The notes: generated by a model from the sequence alone, not told the origin. A DNA stretch of 64,000 nt from JACCTU01 sp963769665 (GCA_963769665.1 CAVYMQ010000003.1:620001-684000), one strand, 5' to 3'. Shown: positions 39,978 to 49,079, numbered from the stretch's first letter. Made by a program: numbers and translations.

Positions 39978-41168
39978 CTAACGCTCGCCGAGGCGAACGG
40001 GGAGCCGGATCCGCTTCCCGTCGCGCACGAGCGTGAACACCGCGATCTGCCCCGGCTCGAGCCCGGTGACCAGCCGGACGACATCGTCGGCGCTTCGAAC
40101 CGCCTGACCGTCGATCCCGACGATCACGTCACCGCCGATGGGGAAGTTGAGCCCGTTGAACTCCTCCTCGCGCTCCGCCGGCTGGATCCCTGCGCGGGAA
40201 GCAGGGCTGTGCTCCCGCACGACGTTGACCACCGCCCCGCGCAGCACCGGGTAGCCGAACCGGCGGGCCAGCGTCGGGGTCAGGTCGCTCGTCGTCACTC
40301 CCACATAGGCGTAGTGGACGGTGCCGGTCGCGACCAGCTGCTCGAGGGAGCGCTTGGCCGCGTTGATCGGAATCGCGAAGCCGACGCCCTCGTTCTGACC
40401 CGTCTCGGTGCGGATCTGAGCGTTGATCCCGATCACCCGACCGCGTGCGTCGAAGAGCGGGCCGCCGGAGTTGCCGCGGTTGATCGGCGCGTCGATCTGA
40501 ATCGCGTCGACGACGTTGTAGATCGAGGTCAGCGAGGCGATCGATCGCTTCGTCGCCGAGACGACGCCCACAGTGAGCGAGCTCTCGTTGCCGAACGGGC
40601 TGCCGATCGCGGCGACCGGCTCGCCGACCACGACGGCGCTCGAGTCCCCGAGCGGCACGGCCGAGAGGCGATGCGCCGCCCGGTCGACCCGCAGAACGGC
40701 GACGTCGGTAAACGGGTCGTACCCGACGATCTCTCCGGGCACGCGGTCGCCGTCGGCGAACTGGATGTAGACCGTGCGCGCTGAGCGCGCCGCGCCGGCG
40801 CCCTCGCCCGCCGTCGTCACGACGTGCGAGTTCGTGAGCACGAGCCCGTCGGTCGAGACCACGAACCCGGAGCCCTGCGACGCGCCGGCCGCGTCGTCCT
40901 GCTCGTCGCCGAAGAAGGCGAAGATCGTGACCACGCCCGGCGAACGGGCCTCGTAGATCGCCGCCGGCTCGAAATCGTTCCCGACCAGGGGTTTTGCCGC
41001 TCCGCGGAGCGGCGCCGAGGCCGGATCGCCCGAGCTCGTGTCCTGCCCACCGACGATCACGGTGTCCGTGTCCCCGATCCAGCCTGCGGCGGTGCCGATC
41101 CCGATCGCCGCCAGTGCTCCGAGGAGCGCGGTCGCGAGCGAGACGAGCACGACGGACGCCGGGCGCAT
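39978..41168 (-). CDS. HtrA/DegP-type serine protease with PDZ domain (S1C)
   Basis: 396 residues. N-terminal membrane anchor or signal (VVLVSLATALLGALAAIGIGTAAGW), then a trypsin-like domain with triad His115 (LTNSHVV), Asp155 (DVAVLRV), Ser234 (RGNSGGPLF), and a C-terminal PDZ domain (YAYVGVTTSDLTPTLARRFG through GGDVIVGIDGQAVRSADDVV). Envelope protein quality control outside the membrane. Lies 49 bases downstream of a histidine kinase, with a hairpin in between, so it may belong to that kinase's stress operon. Confidence 0.92.
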   Translation of the reverse strand: MRPASVVLVSLATALLGALAAIGIGTAAGWIGDTDTVIVGGQDTSSGDPASAPLRGAAKPLVGNDFEPAAIYEARSPGVVTIFAFFGDEQDDAAGASQGSGFVVSTDGLVLTNSHVVTTAGEGAGAARSARTVYIQFADGDRVPGEIVGYDPFTDVAVLRVDRAAHRLSAVPLGDSSAVVVGEPVAAIGSPFGNESSLTVGVVSATKRSIASLTSIYNVVDAIQIDAPINRGNSGGPLFDARGRVIGINAQIRTETGQNEGVGFAIPINAAKRSLEQLVATGTVHYAYVGVTTSDLTPTLARRFGYPVLRGAVVNVVREHSPASRAGIQPAEREEEFNGLNFPIGGDVIVGIDGQAVRSADDVVRLVTGLEPGQIAVFTLVRDGKRIRLPVRLGER

Positions 41169-41183
41169 CGGGCCACTGTAGCC

Positions 41184-41204
41184 ACGGCCCGGGAGGGCCG
41201 TTTT
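41184..41204. terminator. GC hairpin followed by T-tract, between histidine kinase and HtrA genes
   Basis: ACGGCCC (41184-41190), loop GGGA, GGGCCGT (41195-41201), then TTT on the plus strand; a compact intrinsic-terminator shape facing right. Both flanking genes are on the minus strand, where the same hairpin is preceded by AAAA and followed by GG. It may stop antisense transcription across htrA, or act as an attenuating or processing hairpin in the kinase-htrA transcript. Confidence 0.45.
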
Positions 41205-41217
41205 CCACGGAAATGCG

Positions 41218-42573
41218 CTACGCCGCGGCGGGCAACATCAGCCGGAACACCGTGGAGCCCGCCCCCGACTCCAGCTCGATCGCCCCACCCATCAGCTCGG
41301 CGAGCTCTTTCGCGATCGCGAGGCCGAGCCCGCTCCCGGTCGTCACGCCGCCGTCGACCCGGTAGAAGCGGTCGAAGACCTGGGCCTGCTGGGCCGCGGG
41401 AATCCCCGGCCCCTCGTCTTCGACCTCGAGCAGCGCCCGGCCGTTCTCACGCCCGGCCCGGATGCGCACGGTCGTCCCGGGGGGCGTGTGCAGCAGGGCG
41501 TTCTCGACGAGGATCCGGCCGATCTGGATCGTTCGCTGCTCGTCGCCGACGGCCTCCGCGGAGCCGTCCAGCACGGTCTCGAGCTTGTGCCGCTTCGAGC
41601 GGGCCACGGCCTCGAATTCCCGGCAGATCGAGCGCGCCAGGGCGCCGAGGTCGAGCTTCTCGCGCTCCAGTTGAACCCGTCCGGCGTCGAGGCGGGAAAG
41701 GTCGAGCAGGTCGGTTGCCAGCTTCGTCAGCCTCGTCACCTGCTCGCGGGCGGTGCCGAGGAACTCCTTCCGTGTCGCCTCGTCGAGGTCCTCGTCGTCG
41801 AGGAGCTCGAGGAAGCCCCCGAGCGAGAAGATCGGCGTCCGCAGCTCGTGCGAGGCGTTCGCGATGAACTCGCGCCGCGCCCGCTCGAGACCCGCGAGGC
41901 GCTGGCGCATCCGGTCGAACGCCGCGGCCAGCTGGCCGACCTCGTCGCCGCCGCGGTCGACGATCGGCTCGTCGAACCGCCCGCTCGCGATCCGGTCGGC
42001 CGCGCGCTCGAGGCGCCTGAGCCGCCGAGCGAAGAGGTAGGCGGCGCCGTAGCCGAGCGCCAGGGAGAGGAGCAGCGCGACAGCGCCCGCGAGCAGCAGC
42101 CGGCGCCGGACGAGCTCGACGTTCGAGAGCGTGTCCTCGAGCGGGGCGCGGAGGACGAGGACGGTGTCCTCCGCGAGCGGAATCGCCGCCTCGGCGTAGG
42201 GCTTGCCGCCGCGTTCAAGACGACCGCTCTCCGTCGCCAGGGTCTCGGAGGCCCGGACTGCGATCGGGTCTTCGTTGGGGGGCGAGGACGTCGACTGGGA
42301 GTCCGCGAGCGGACCGAGCAGCGGATCGACGATCATCACCCGCGCGTTCACGCTCGGGGCGCTGTCGTCCACGAAGATCTGCCAGCGCTGCTGATCGGTC
42401 GGAACCCGCTGCGCCAGGCTTTCCCCGAGCGGCACGAGCTGGTCGATCTTCGAGTCGACGAGGTTCCGCTCGAGGATCGGGACGAGCCCGGCGTAGACGA
42501 TCGAGAGCGCGGCGGCGACGACGAGGAGCAGCGCAAAGCTGAGCCGCGCGCCGACGCTGCGGAAGAGGCTCAC
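41218..42573 (-). CDS. sensor histidine kinase with HAMP domain
   Basis: 451 residues. TM1 ~12-35, extracellular sensor to ~155, TM2 ~158-182, HAMP ~183-235, dimerisation domain with phospho-His242 (ANASHELRTPIFS), and ATPase with N-box ILVENALLHTPPG, G1 DEGPGIP, F-box and G2 TGSGLGLAIAKEL. Phosphorylates the downstream-acting regulator encoded just before it (ATGA overlap with the PhoB-like gene). The signal is unknown; HtrA downstream suggests envelope stress. Confidence 0.92.
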   Translation of the reverse strand: MSLFRSVGARLSFALLLVVAAALSIVYAGLVPILERNLVDSKIDQLVPLGESLAQRVPTDQQRWQIFVDDSAPSVNARVMIVDPLLGPLADSQSTSSPPNEDPIAVRASETLATESGRLERGGKPYAEAAIPLAEDTVLVLRAPLEDTLSNVELVRRRLLLAGAVALLLSLALGYGAAYLFARRLRRLERAADRIASGRFDEPIVDRGGDEVGQLAAAFDRMRQRLAGLERARREFIANASHELRTPIFSLGGFLELLDDEDLDEATRKEFLGTAREQVTRLTKLATDLLDLSRLDAGRVQLEREKLDLGALARSICREFEAVARSKRHKLETVLDGSAEAVGDEQRTIQIGRILVENALLHTPPGTTVRIRAGRENGRALLEVEDEGPGIPAAQQAQVFDRFYRVDGGVTTGSGLGLAIAKELAELMGGAIELESGAGSTVFRLMLPAAA

Positions 42574-43265
42574 GCCGCGAAGCGGTAGCCGGCGCCGCGC
42601 ACGGTCTGCAGGTAGCGCGGCTCGCTGGGATCGGGCTCCAGCTTCTCGCGGAGGTGGCGCACGTGCACGTCGATCGTGCGGGGCTCGCGGTAGTCCGACC
42701 CGCCCCAGAGTGCCTCCAGCAGACGCTGCCGCGAGAACACGACCCCGGGGCTCGAGGCAAGCGTGCGCAGGAGCTCGAACTCCACGTACGTGAGCTGGAC
42801 GGGGCGCCCGGCGACCTCCACCGTCCGCCGGGCAAGGTCGATCAGCACTTCGCCGGCTTCGATCGTCGAGCTCTCGCCCGTCGCCTGCCGGGGCGAGGAG
42901 ACGCGCCGCAGAAGTGCCCGCACGCGGCTCCGGAACTCCCGGATCGAAAAGGGTTTGGTGATGTAGTCGTCCGCGCCGAGCTCGAGGCCGAGCACCTTGT
43001 CGAACTCGTCGTCGCGAGCCGTCAACATGATGATCGGCACCGAGCTCTGGAGGCGAAGCCGCTTGCAGACCTCGAGCCCGTCGAGCTTCGGGAGCATCAC
43101 GTCGAGCACGACGAGATCCACCGGCTGCTCCGCGAACCGCAGGAGCGCCTCCTCGCCGTCGTGCGCGGGAACGACGCGAAAGCCGTCACGCTCGAGCGGG
43201 TACGTCAGAAGCTTCTGGACGGATTCCTCGTCGTCGACGAGCAGGATGGTCGAAGCGTCTGCCAC
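42570..43265 (-). CDS. response regulator, OmpR/PhoB type
   Basis: 231 residues. Receiver domain with VDDEESV, Asp55 in VLDVMLPKLDG, Thr in IIMLTARDDEFDK and Lys in YITKPFSIREF. A winged-helix DNA-binding domain follows from ~130 (LTYVEFELLRTLASSPGVVFSRQRLLEALWG, RTIDVHVRHLREKLEPDP, LQTVRGAGYRF). Forms a two-component pair with the kinase that follows it. Divergent from the M28-like membrane protein gene. Confidence 0.94.
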   Translation of the reverse strand: MADASTILLVDDEESVQKLLTYPLERDGFRVVPAHDGEEALLRFAEQPVDLVVLDVMLPKLDGLEVCKRLRLQSSVPIIMLTARDDEFDKVLGLELGADDYITKPFSIREFRSRVRALLRRVSSPRQATGESSTIEAGEVLIDLARRTVEVAGRPVQLTYVEFELLRTLASSPGVVFSRQRLLEALWGGSDYREPRTIDVHVRHLREKLEPDPSEPRYLQTVRGAGYRFAA

Positions 43266-43311
43266 GAGACCATGATGCCCGCCGTCAGCCGGCGCCGGGA
43301 GGCGGCCCCCC

Positions 43312-43317
43312 TAGACT
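43312..43317 (+). promoter_or_regulatory. -10 element for leaderless M28-like gene
   Basis: TAGACT lies 8 bases before ATG 43326, within the 60-base divergent region upstream of the PhoB-type regulator. The spacing places the predicted transcription start at or next to the start codon. No -35 consensus stands out and there is no Shine-Dalgarno sequence before the ATG, which fits leaderless translation. Confidence 0.4.
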
Positions 43318-43325
43318 CCGTCGCC

Positions 43326-45197
43326 ATGGCTGTTCCGCCCTCCACGCGGAGGCCGAGACCCGGTTCTGCCGAACGGCCCGTGAACGCCCGGATGTACCGC
43401 GGGACCTGGCTCCTCCTCGCGATCCCGCTTCTGCTGGCCGCGTTCAGCGTCGCGCGTCCGGCGCCGCTTCCCGAGCCGTTTCCGCCCGCCTTCGACGCCG
43501 CGTCGGCCGCGACGCTGGCCGAGGAGCTGGCGACCTTCTACCCGATGCGGCTTTCGGGGAGCGACGGCGCCGGGCGGGCAGCCGAGTGGTTCCGGAGCCA
43601 GCTCGAGCCGTACAACCTGACCGTTCGAACGCAGCCGTTCGCCGCCGACGTGCCCGGTTACGGAGAGCTCCGGATGACGAACCTCGTCGCGACGGTCCGC
43701 GGCCGGTCGGAACGCCGGATCGTCGTGATGGCGCATCGCGACGACCTCGGGATCGGCCCCGGAGCGGTCGACAACGCGTCCGGCACCGCTGCGCTGATCG
43801 TGCTCGCGCGTTCGTTCGCGAGCCCGGTGGCAGTCGAGGACCCGCGGCAGGGCCCGGCACACACGCTCGTCTTCCTCTCCACGGACGGCGGCGCGCTCGG
43901 CGGCTACGGCGCGGCCCACTACGCGGCGACGGAAGCCGAGGAGATCGATGCGGTGATCAACCTCGACGCGATCGCCGGCCCCGGGCCGACTCGCCTCCAG
44001 CTCGCGGGGGATCGCCCGCGCTCCTCCGGCTGGACACTCGTGAGCACGGCCTCCCAGCGGATCGCGGAGCAGACCGGCCGGCTGCCGCTGCGGCCGAGCG
44101 CCGCGCGTCAGCTGCTCGACCTCGCCTTCCCCTACAGCCTCTACGAGCAGGCCCCGTTCGTCGGGCGGGGTGTCTCCGCGCTCACGATCACGACCCAGGG
44201 CGACGCGCCCGGGCCAGCCGAGCTCGACAGCGAGGCGCGTCTCGAGCGGCTGCTCGCGAACCCGCGCTACGCCCAGCTGGGCGCGGCCGCCCAGACCCTG
44301 ATCGGCTCGATCGACCAGGGCCTCGAGGTGACCGGCGGCGGCCCGCCCTACCTCTACTTCAGCACCCGCGTCGTCCGCGGCTGGGCCGTCCAGCTCGTGC
44401 TCGTCGCCGCCCTGATCCCGTTCCTCGCCGTGGCCGTCGATCTCTTCGCGCACTGCCGCAGGCGCCGGATCCCGCTCGGGCCTGCGGTGCGGAGCTACCT
44501 CAGCCGGCTCGGCTTCTGGCTGTTCGTCGGGCTCACCTTCGCGATCCTGGCGAGAGCCGGCGGCTGGCCGCAAGGCGACCCGCTTCCCATTCCTCCGGAG
44601 AGCGCAGCCGCCCACGTCTGGCCGATCGGCGCGCTCGTGGTGCTCGGCGTCGTGTCCGTCGTCGCCTGGATCGTCGCCCGGGACCGGCTGATCCCTCGCC
44701 GCGCGGTCACGGTCGAGGAGGAGCTCGCGGGCCACACGGCTGCGCTCCTGATGCTCGGACTCGTCGCCCTGCTCGTCGTCGCGGTCAACGCGTTCGCCCT
44801 CATCTTCGTGCTGCCGTCACTCCACGCCTGGCTCTGGCTCCCCCAGCTCCAGGCGCGGGCGGCGTGGATCCGCGGCGCGGTGATCGCCATCGGGTTCGCC
44901 GGCCCAGCGCTGCTCGTCTGGTCGCTCGCAGAGCGGCTCGACCTCGGCTGGGACGGGATCGCGTACCTCACGGAGCTCGTCGCGATCGGGTACGTGCCGA
45001 TCCCGCTGGTCGCGCTCTTCCTGGCGTGGCTCGCGGTCGCCGGCCAGCTCAGCGCGCTCGCAGCGCGGCGGTACGCGCCGTACCCGTCCGCCGAGGAGCG
45101 CCCGCCGCGGGGCCCGATCCGCGAGCTCGTCCGCACGCTCGTGCTCGCCGTCGAAGGGCGGCGTGGATCCTCAGCCGAGCGGCGCGCGTTAGGTTGA
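43326..45197 (+). CDS. M28-like membrane protein with degenerate peptidase site
   Basis: 623 residues. After a short basic N-terminus and TM1 (~27-42), residues ~60-300 have the M28 aminopeptidase fold: AHRDDLGIGPGAVDNASGTA (His137, Asp149) and NLDAIAG (Asp214). The EE that supplies the catalytic base and a zinc ligand is replaced by STDGG (Asp187-Gly188), and the final His of the usual DHxPF is replaced (YEQAPF, Gln275). The C-terminal half has about eight membrane helices. It is therefore probably a membrane protein with an inactive extracytoplasmic M28-like domain. Followed by a sortase gene 7 bases away. Confidence 0.75.
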   Translation: MAVPPSTRRPRPGSAERPVNARMYRGTWLLLAIPLLLAAFSVARPAPLPEPFPPAFDAASAATLAEELATFYPMRLSGSDGAGRAAEWFRSQLEPYNLTVRTQPFAADVPGYGELRMTNLVATVRGRSERRIVVMAHRDDLGIGPGAVDNASGTAALIVLARSFASPVAVEDPRQGPAHTLVFLSTDGGALGGYGAAHYAATEAEEIDAVINLDAIAGPGPTRLQLAGDRPRSSGWTLVSTASQRIAEQTGRLPLRPSAARQLLDLAFPYSLYEQAPFVGRGVSALTITTQGDAPGPAELDSEARLERLLANPRYAQLGAAAQTLIGSIDQGLEVTGGGPPYLYFSTRVVRGWAVQLVLVAALIPFLAVAVDLFAHCRRRRIPLGPAVRSYLSRLGFWLFVGLTFAILARAGGWPQGDPLPIPPESAAAHVWPIGALVVLGVVSVVAWIVARDRLIPRRAVTVEEELAGHTAALLMLGLVALLVVAVNAFALIFVLPSLHAWLWLPQLQARAAWIRGAVIAIGFAGPALLVWSLAERLDLGWDGIAYLTELVAIGYVPIPLVALFLAWLAVAGQLSALAARRYAPYPSAEERPPRGPIRELVRTLVLAVEGRRGSSAERRALG

Positions 45198-45204
45198 GAG
45201 CGCG

Positions 45205-45885
45205 ATGAAACGACTCCTCCGGCTTCTCGGCACGCTGATGATCGTCGCGGGCATCTGCACGCTCGCGTGGGCGTTCGCGGTGTGGCGCTGGGAGGACCCG
45301 TTCACGAGCCTCTACACGAGCTACGAGCAGCGCGGTCTCTCGTCGGGGCTCGAGGAGCGCTTCGCGTCGTACACGCCAGCGGTCGAACCAGCCGAGTCTC
45401 TCGAACCCGCCGCGCTCGCGGCGGAGGCTCGGCGGTATCGGGCGCAGACGGACAACGGTGACGGCATCGGGCGCATCGAGGTCCCGAGACTCGGCGTGAA
45501 GATGGTGATGGTCTACGGCACTGACCAGGAATCGCTGAAGCGCGGCCCGGGCCTCGACCCGCGCACGTTCTTCCCCGGCCAGAATCGGCTCGTCTACGTC
45601 GCCGGACATCGCACGACGTATGCCGCTCCGTTCTCGAAGATCGACTCCCTGCGAAACGGCGACGTGATCCGTGTCGAGATGCCCTACGGCACGTTCACGT
45701 ACAAGGTCACTGGCAGCCGCGTCGTCGCGGCGACCGACCTCTCGGTGCTGAAGTCGAAGCGCTACGAGCAGATCGTGCTGCAGGCGTGCCACCCTCGATT
45801 CTTCGCGTCGCATCGTTGGATCACGTACGGCCGGCTCACGAAGGTCGAGCCACCTCCCGGCAGCGACGGCAGCTCGGCCAACTAA
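45205..45885 (+). CDS. sortase (class D/E-like)
   Basis: 226 residues. N-terminal membrane anchor (LLGTLMIVAGICTLAWAFAVW), a linker, and the sortase barrel with catalytic His135 (VYVAGHRTTYAAPFS), Cys195 (VLQACHPRFFASHR) and Arg204. RIEVPRLGVKMVMVYGTD and GPGLDPRTFFPGQ are typical strands. Attaches or links surface proteins by transpeptidation at an LPxTG-like motif. No substrate with a sorting signal is seen in the window. Convergent with moeA (4-base overlap). Confidence 0.9.
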   Translation: MKRLLRLLGTLMIVAGICTLAWAFAVWRWEDPFTSLYTSYEQRGLSSGLEERFASYTPAVEPAESLEPAALAAEARRYRAQTDNGDGIGRIEVPRLGVKMVMVYGTDQESLKRGPGLDPRTFFPGQNRLVYVAGHRTTYAAPFSKIDSLRNGDVIRVEMPYGTFTYKVTGSRVVAATDLSVLKSKRYEQIVLQACHPRFFASHRWITYGRLTKVEPPPGSDGSSAN

Positions 45886-47057
45886 GCGAGCGGCAGATAC
45901 GAGACCTCGCCGGCGAGCTCGCCGTCGCCGCGAGGAACGAGCACGAGCGCGTCGGCCGCTGCGGCGCGCACGATCATGTGCGACTCCTGGCCGCTCAGCG
46001 CCTCCAGCGCGCCGTTCTGCCAGCGCGCGCGAACGAGCTCGTCGCGCGCGTCGTTTCGACGCACCGGCCGGGCGAGCGGCGCCTGCCGGAAGCGAGGCCC
46101 CGGGTCGCGCTCGCCCTCGAGCGCACGAAGCGCGGGCCGAACGAAGAGCTCGAACCCGACGAGCGTCGACACCGGATTGCCCGGTAGCCCGAACACGAGC
46201 GTCGCGTCGCGCACGCCGAACGAAATCGGCTTGCCTGGTTTCACCGCGACGCGCCAGAACACCTCCTCGACGCCGAGCTCCACCGCGACCCGGCGCACGA
46301 GGTCGTGCGGTCCGACCGACACGCCGCCCGAGGTGACGACGACGTCGGACTCCAGCGCGCGCGCGATCGCGTCGCGATGCGCGTCGTCGTCGTCGCGCAC
46401 CGGCGCGAGCAGCTCGACGTCCGCGCCGTGCGCGCGCAACGCCGCCTCGAGCATCGCCCCGTTCGCCTCGTAGATCTCACCCGGCTCGAGTGTCTCTCCC
46501 GGCCTGCGCAGCTCCGAGCCGGTCGCGAGCACCGCGACGCTCGGCCTCCGCGCGCAGACGACCTCGGGAATGCCTGCTGCGGCAAGCGCGCCGATCTGCG
46601 CGGCTCCGATACGCGTCCCTGCTTCGAGCACGGCGTCGCCTTCGCGTGCATCGCCACCGCGCGGCCGGACGTTGTCAGCCAGGCCAACGGCGGCTGGAAC
46701 CTCGACGCTGTCGTCTGTTGAGACAACGCGCTCGATCGGAACGACCGCGTCGGCGCCCTCGGGCACCACACCGCCGGTCGCGATGCCCATCGCCTCGCCC
46801 GGACGCAGCTCGCGCGGAGCAGGCGAACCGGCCGCGATACGCGCGACGACGGCAAGCCGGCCCGGCGAGTCCGCACTCCGCAGGGCGAACCCGTCCATCG
46901 CGGAGCTCGCGAACGGCGGCAGGTCGACGAGCGCCCGGGCGGGCTCTGCGAGCACCCGCCCTAGAGCCTCTCCGAGAGCGACGCGCTCCGCCGGCAGCTG
47001 CGCGCTGCGTGCCAGCACGGCCTCGATCGCCGCCTCGAGCGTGAGCGGTTCGGTCAC
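45882..47057 (-). CDS. moeA: molybdopterin molybdotransferase MoeA
   Basis: 391 residues. DLPPFASSAMDGFAL at ~46-60, GIATGGVVPEGADAVVPIERV, RPRGGDAREGD, VLATGSEL, IYEANGAML, VTSGGVSVGPHDLVRR (MoCF domain), KPGKPISFGV and VFGLPGNPVSTLVGFELFVRP, in family order, with the domain IV barrel at the end. Inserts molybdate into adenylylated molybdopterin. Start GTG 47057 with TAGGGT 6 bases upstream, so probably leaderless; separated from the moaC/moaB genes. Confidence 0.95.
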   Translation of the reverse strand: MTEPLTLEAAIEAVLARSAQLPAERVALGEALGRVLAEPARALVDLPPFASSAMDGFALRSADSPGRLAVVARIAAGSPAPRELRPGEAMGIATGGVVPEGADAVVPIERVVSTDDSVEVPAAVGLADNVRPRGGDAREGDAVLEAGTRIGAAQIGALAAAGIPEVVCARRPSVAVLATGSELRRPGETLEPGEIYEANGAMLEAALRAHGADVELLAPVRDDDDAHRDAIARALESDVVVTSGGVSVGPHDLVRRVAVELGVEEVFWRVAVKPGKPISFGVRDATLVFGLPGNPVSTLVGFELFVRPALRALEGERDPGPRFRQAPLARPVRRNDARDELVRARWQNGALEALSGQESHMIVRAAAADALVLVPRGDGELAGEVSYLPLA

Positions 47058-47063
47058 GTGGGC

Positions 47064-47082
47064 ACCCTAGTCCCGGTACCCT
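47064..47082. promoter_or_regulatory. paired divergent -10 elements between moeA and glycosyltransferase
   Basis: Only 31 bases separate the divergent start codons. TAGGGT on the minus strand (complement of 47064-47069) lies 6 bases before moeA GTG 47057, and TACCCT on the plus strand (47077-47082) lies 6 bases before GTG 47089. The mirror-image spacing strongly suggests two leaderless transcripts from one compact promoter module. Confidence 0.45.
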
Positions 47083-47088
47083 CGCCAC

Positions 47089-48027
47089 GTGCTCTCGGTC
47101 GTCGTGCCGGTGTACAACGAGGAGCGAAGCGTCGAGCTCCTCTACGACGAGGTCGCGAGCGCGCTCGACCCGCTCGAGCGCGCCTGGGAGGTCGTGTTCG
47201 TCGACGACGGCTCGACCGACGGATCGTTCGGCGCCCTCACCCGACTGCACGCACGCGCGCCGAACGTGCGAGTCGTCCGCCTGCGCCGGAACTTCGGCAA
47301 GGCCGCGGCCCTCGCGGCCGGCTTCGCGCAGACCGGCGGCGACGTGATCGTGACGATCGACGCCGACGGTCAGGACGACCCCGCCGAGATCCCGCGCCTG
47401 CTGGCGAAGCTCGACGAGGGGTTCGACCTCGTGTCCGGCTGGAAGACACGCCGCCGCGACCCGTGGCGCCGGCGGTTCCTTTCACGTGTGTTCAACACTG
47501 TCACCGGTTGGATCTCCGGCGTGCGACTGCACGACATGAACTGCGGGCTCAAGGCGTACCGGGCCGACGTCGTGAAGGGCCTCGCGCTGTACGGCGAGCT
47601 CCACCGTTTTCTTCCGGTGCTCGCGTACGAGCGCGGCTACCGGATCGCCGAGCTGCCCGTCAATCACCGGCAGCGCGAGCACGGACGCTCGCGCTACGGC
47701 CTCGAGCGCTACCTGCGCGGCTTCTTCGACCTGATCACCGTCACGTTCATGGGCCGCTACCGGCACCGGCCGCTGCATCTCTTCGGAGGGCTCGGGCTCG
47801 CCCTCGGCGGGATCGGGTTCCTGGTCTGCATCTACCTGACGGTGCTCTGGCTGAGCGGGAGCGCGATCGGGCATCGCCCACTGCTGACGCTCGGCGTGCT
47901 GCTCGTCGTGGTCGGGATGCAGTTCCTCTCGCTCGGACTGATCGGCGAGATGATCACGACGCACCACGAAGAGCGCGCGCTCGAGCGGGGGCGCGACGAG
48001 CTGCACGTCGACGAGATCCTCTCCTGA
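47089..48027 (+). CDS. GT2 glycosyltransferase, polyprenyl-phosphate type
   Basis: 312 residues. Cytoplasmic GT-A domain: LSVVVPVYNEERSV, VVFVDDGSTDGS, VRLRRNFGKAAALAAGF, VIVTIDADGQDDPAEIPRLL (DxD-type), then SRYGLERYLRGFFDLITV and two C-terminal membrane helices (LFGGLGLALGGIGFLVCIYLTVLW, LLTLGVLLVVVGMQFLSLGLIGEM). This is the DPM1/GtrB layout, which moves a sugar onto undecaprenyl phosphate. First gene of a glycan run with a GT4 and a DUF2079 protein. Confidence 0.9.
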   Translation: MLSVVVPVYNEERSVELLYDEVASALDPLERAWEVVFVDDGSTDGSFGALTRLHARAPNVRVVRLRRNFGKAAALAAGFAQTGGDVIVTIDADGQDDPAEIPRLLAKLDEGFDLVSGWKTRRRDPWRRRFLSRVFNTVTGWISGVRLHDMNCGLKAYRADVVKGLALYGELHRFLPVLAYERGYRIAELPVNHRQREHGRSRYGLERYLRGFFDLITVTFMGRYRHRPLHLFGGLGLALGGIGFLVCIYLTVLWLSGSAIGHRPLLTLGVLLVVVGMQFLSLGLIGEMITTHHEERALERGRDELHVDEILS

Positions 48028-49079
48028 AGGTCCTCTACTTCGGAACGTACGAGCGCGGCTACCCGCGCAACGCGCAGGTGATCTCGTGCCTGCGCGGTGC
48101 AGGCGTCGAGGTCGTCGAGCGGCACGAGCCGGTGTGGGAGGGAACGCGCGACGCGTGGCGTGCCGGGCCGGCGACGGCGCTGCGCCTGGCGCGTGCGGAG
48201 CTTCGCCTGCTCCGGCGACCGCGCGAGCGCTACGACGCCGTGATCGTCGGCTACCCGGGCCACTTCGACCTGCCCGCGGCGAGACGTGCAGCTCGCGGCG
48301 CGCCCGTGCTCTTCAACCCACTCGTTTCGCTGGCCGACACGCTCGTCTCCGACCGCGCGCGTTTCCGACCCGGCTCGCTTGCGGCTCGCGCGCTCTCGTT
48401 CGTCGACCGGCGCGCTCTCCGCGCGGCCGACGTCGTCGTCGCCGACACGGAACAGCACGCTCGCTTCTTTGCGGAGCTCGCCGACCTCGAGCGAGTCGAG
48501 GTCTGCTTCGTCGGGGCCGAGGAGCGCGTCTTCCGTCCGGGTTCGTCCTGCACGTTCACGCACGCGCTCTTCGTCGGCAAGCTGATCCCGCTGCACGGGC
48601 TGGAGACGATCCTCGAAGCGGCGAGGCTCGCGCCCGAGCTTCTCTTCCGCGTCGTCGGCACGGGTCAGCTCGACGGGCTCCTGAAGCAGCGGCCCGCAAA
48701 CGTCGAGTGGGTGCCCTGGGTCGAGTACGAGCAGCTCGCCGGCGAGCTCCATGCGGCAGGTGCGGCGCTCGGGATCTTCGGCCGTTCGGAGAAGGCCGGG
48801 CGCGTGATCCCGAACAAGGCGTTCCAGGCGCTCGCCTGTGCCACGCCGCTCGTCACCGCCGACACGCCCGCGGCACGCGAGTTGCTCGTCGACGGGGGGA
48901 GCGCGCTCCTCGTTCGGCCCGGTGACGCGCAGGCGCTCGCCGACGCACTTCGCCGGCTCGCCTCCGACGACGCCCTCCGAGCGCGGATCGCCGCCGGCGG
49001 GCTCGCGGCCTACCGCCGACACGCGAGCGAAGACGTCCTCGGGAGGCGCTGGCTCTCGATTCTCGAGCGCGCGCGTTGA
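48024..49079 (+). CDS. GT4-like glycosyltransferase
   Basis: 351 residues from CTG 48024 (CTGA overlap with the GT2 stop). The strand KVLYFGTYERGYPRNAQVISCL, needed for a GT-B N-terminal domain, begins directly after this codon, and no ATG/GTG/TTG lies near it in frame. Later motifs: FNPLVSLADTLVSDRARF, ADVVVADTEQHARFFAEL, HALFVGKLIPLHGLETILEAA, FRVVGTGQLDGLL, and IFGRSEKAGRVIPNKAFQALACATPLVTADTPAARELLVDG (donor site with EK...E spacing). Sugar and acceptor unknown. TTGA overlap with the next gene. Confidence 0.82.
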   Translation: MKVLYFGTYERGYPRNAQVISCLRGAGVEVVERHEPVWEGTRDAWRAGPATALRLARAELRLLRRPRERYDAVIVGYPGHFDLPAARRAARGAPVLFNPLVSLADTLVSDRARFRPGSLAARALSFVDRRALRAADVVVADTEQHARFFAELADLERVEVCFVGAEERVFRPGSSCTFTHALFVGKLIPLHGLETILEAARLAPELLFRVVGTGQLDGLLKQRPANVEWVPWVEYEQLAGELHAAGAALGIFGRSEKAGRVIPNKAFQALACATPLVTADTPAARELLVDGGSALLVRPGDAQALADALRRLASDDALRARIAAGGLAAYRRHASEDVLGRRWLSILERAR

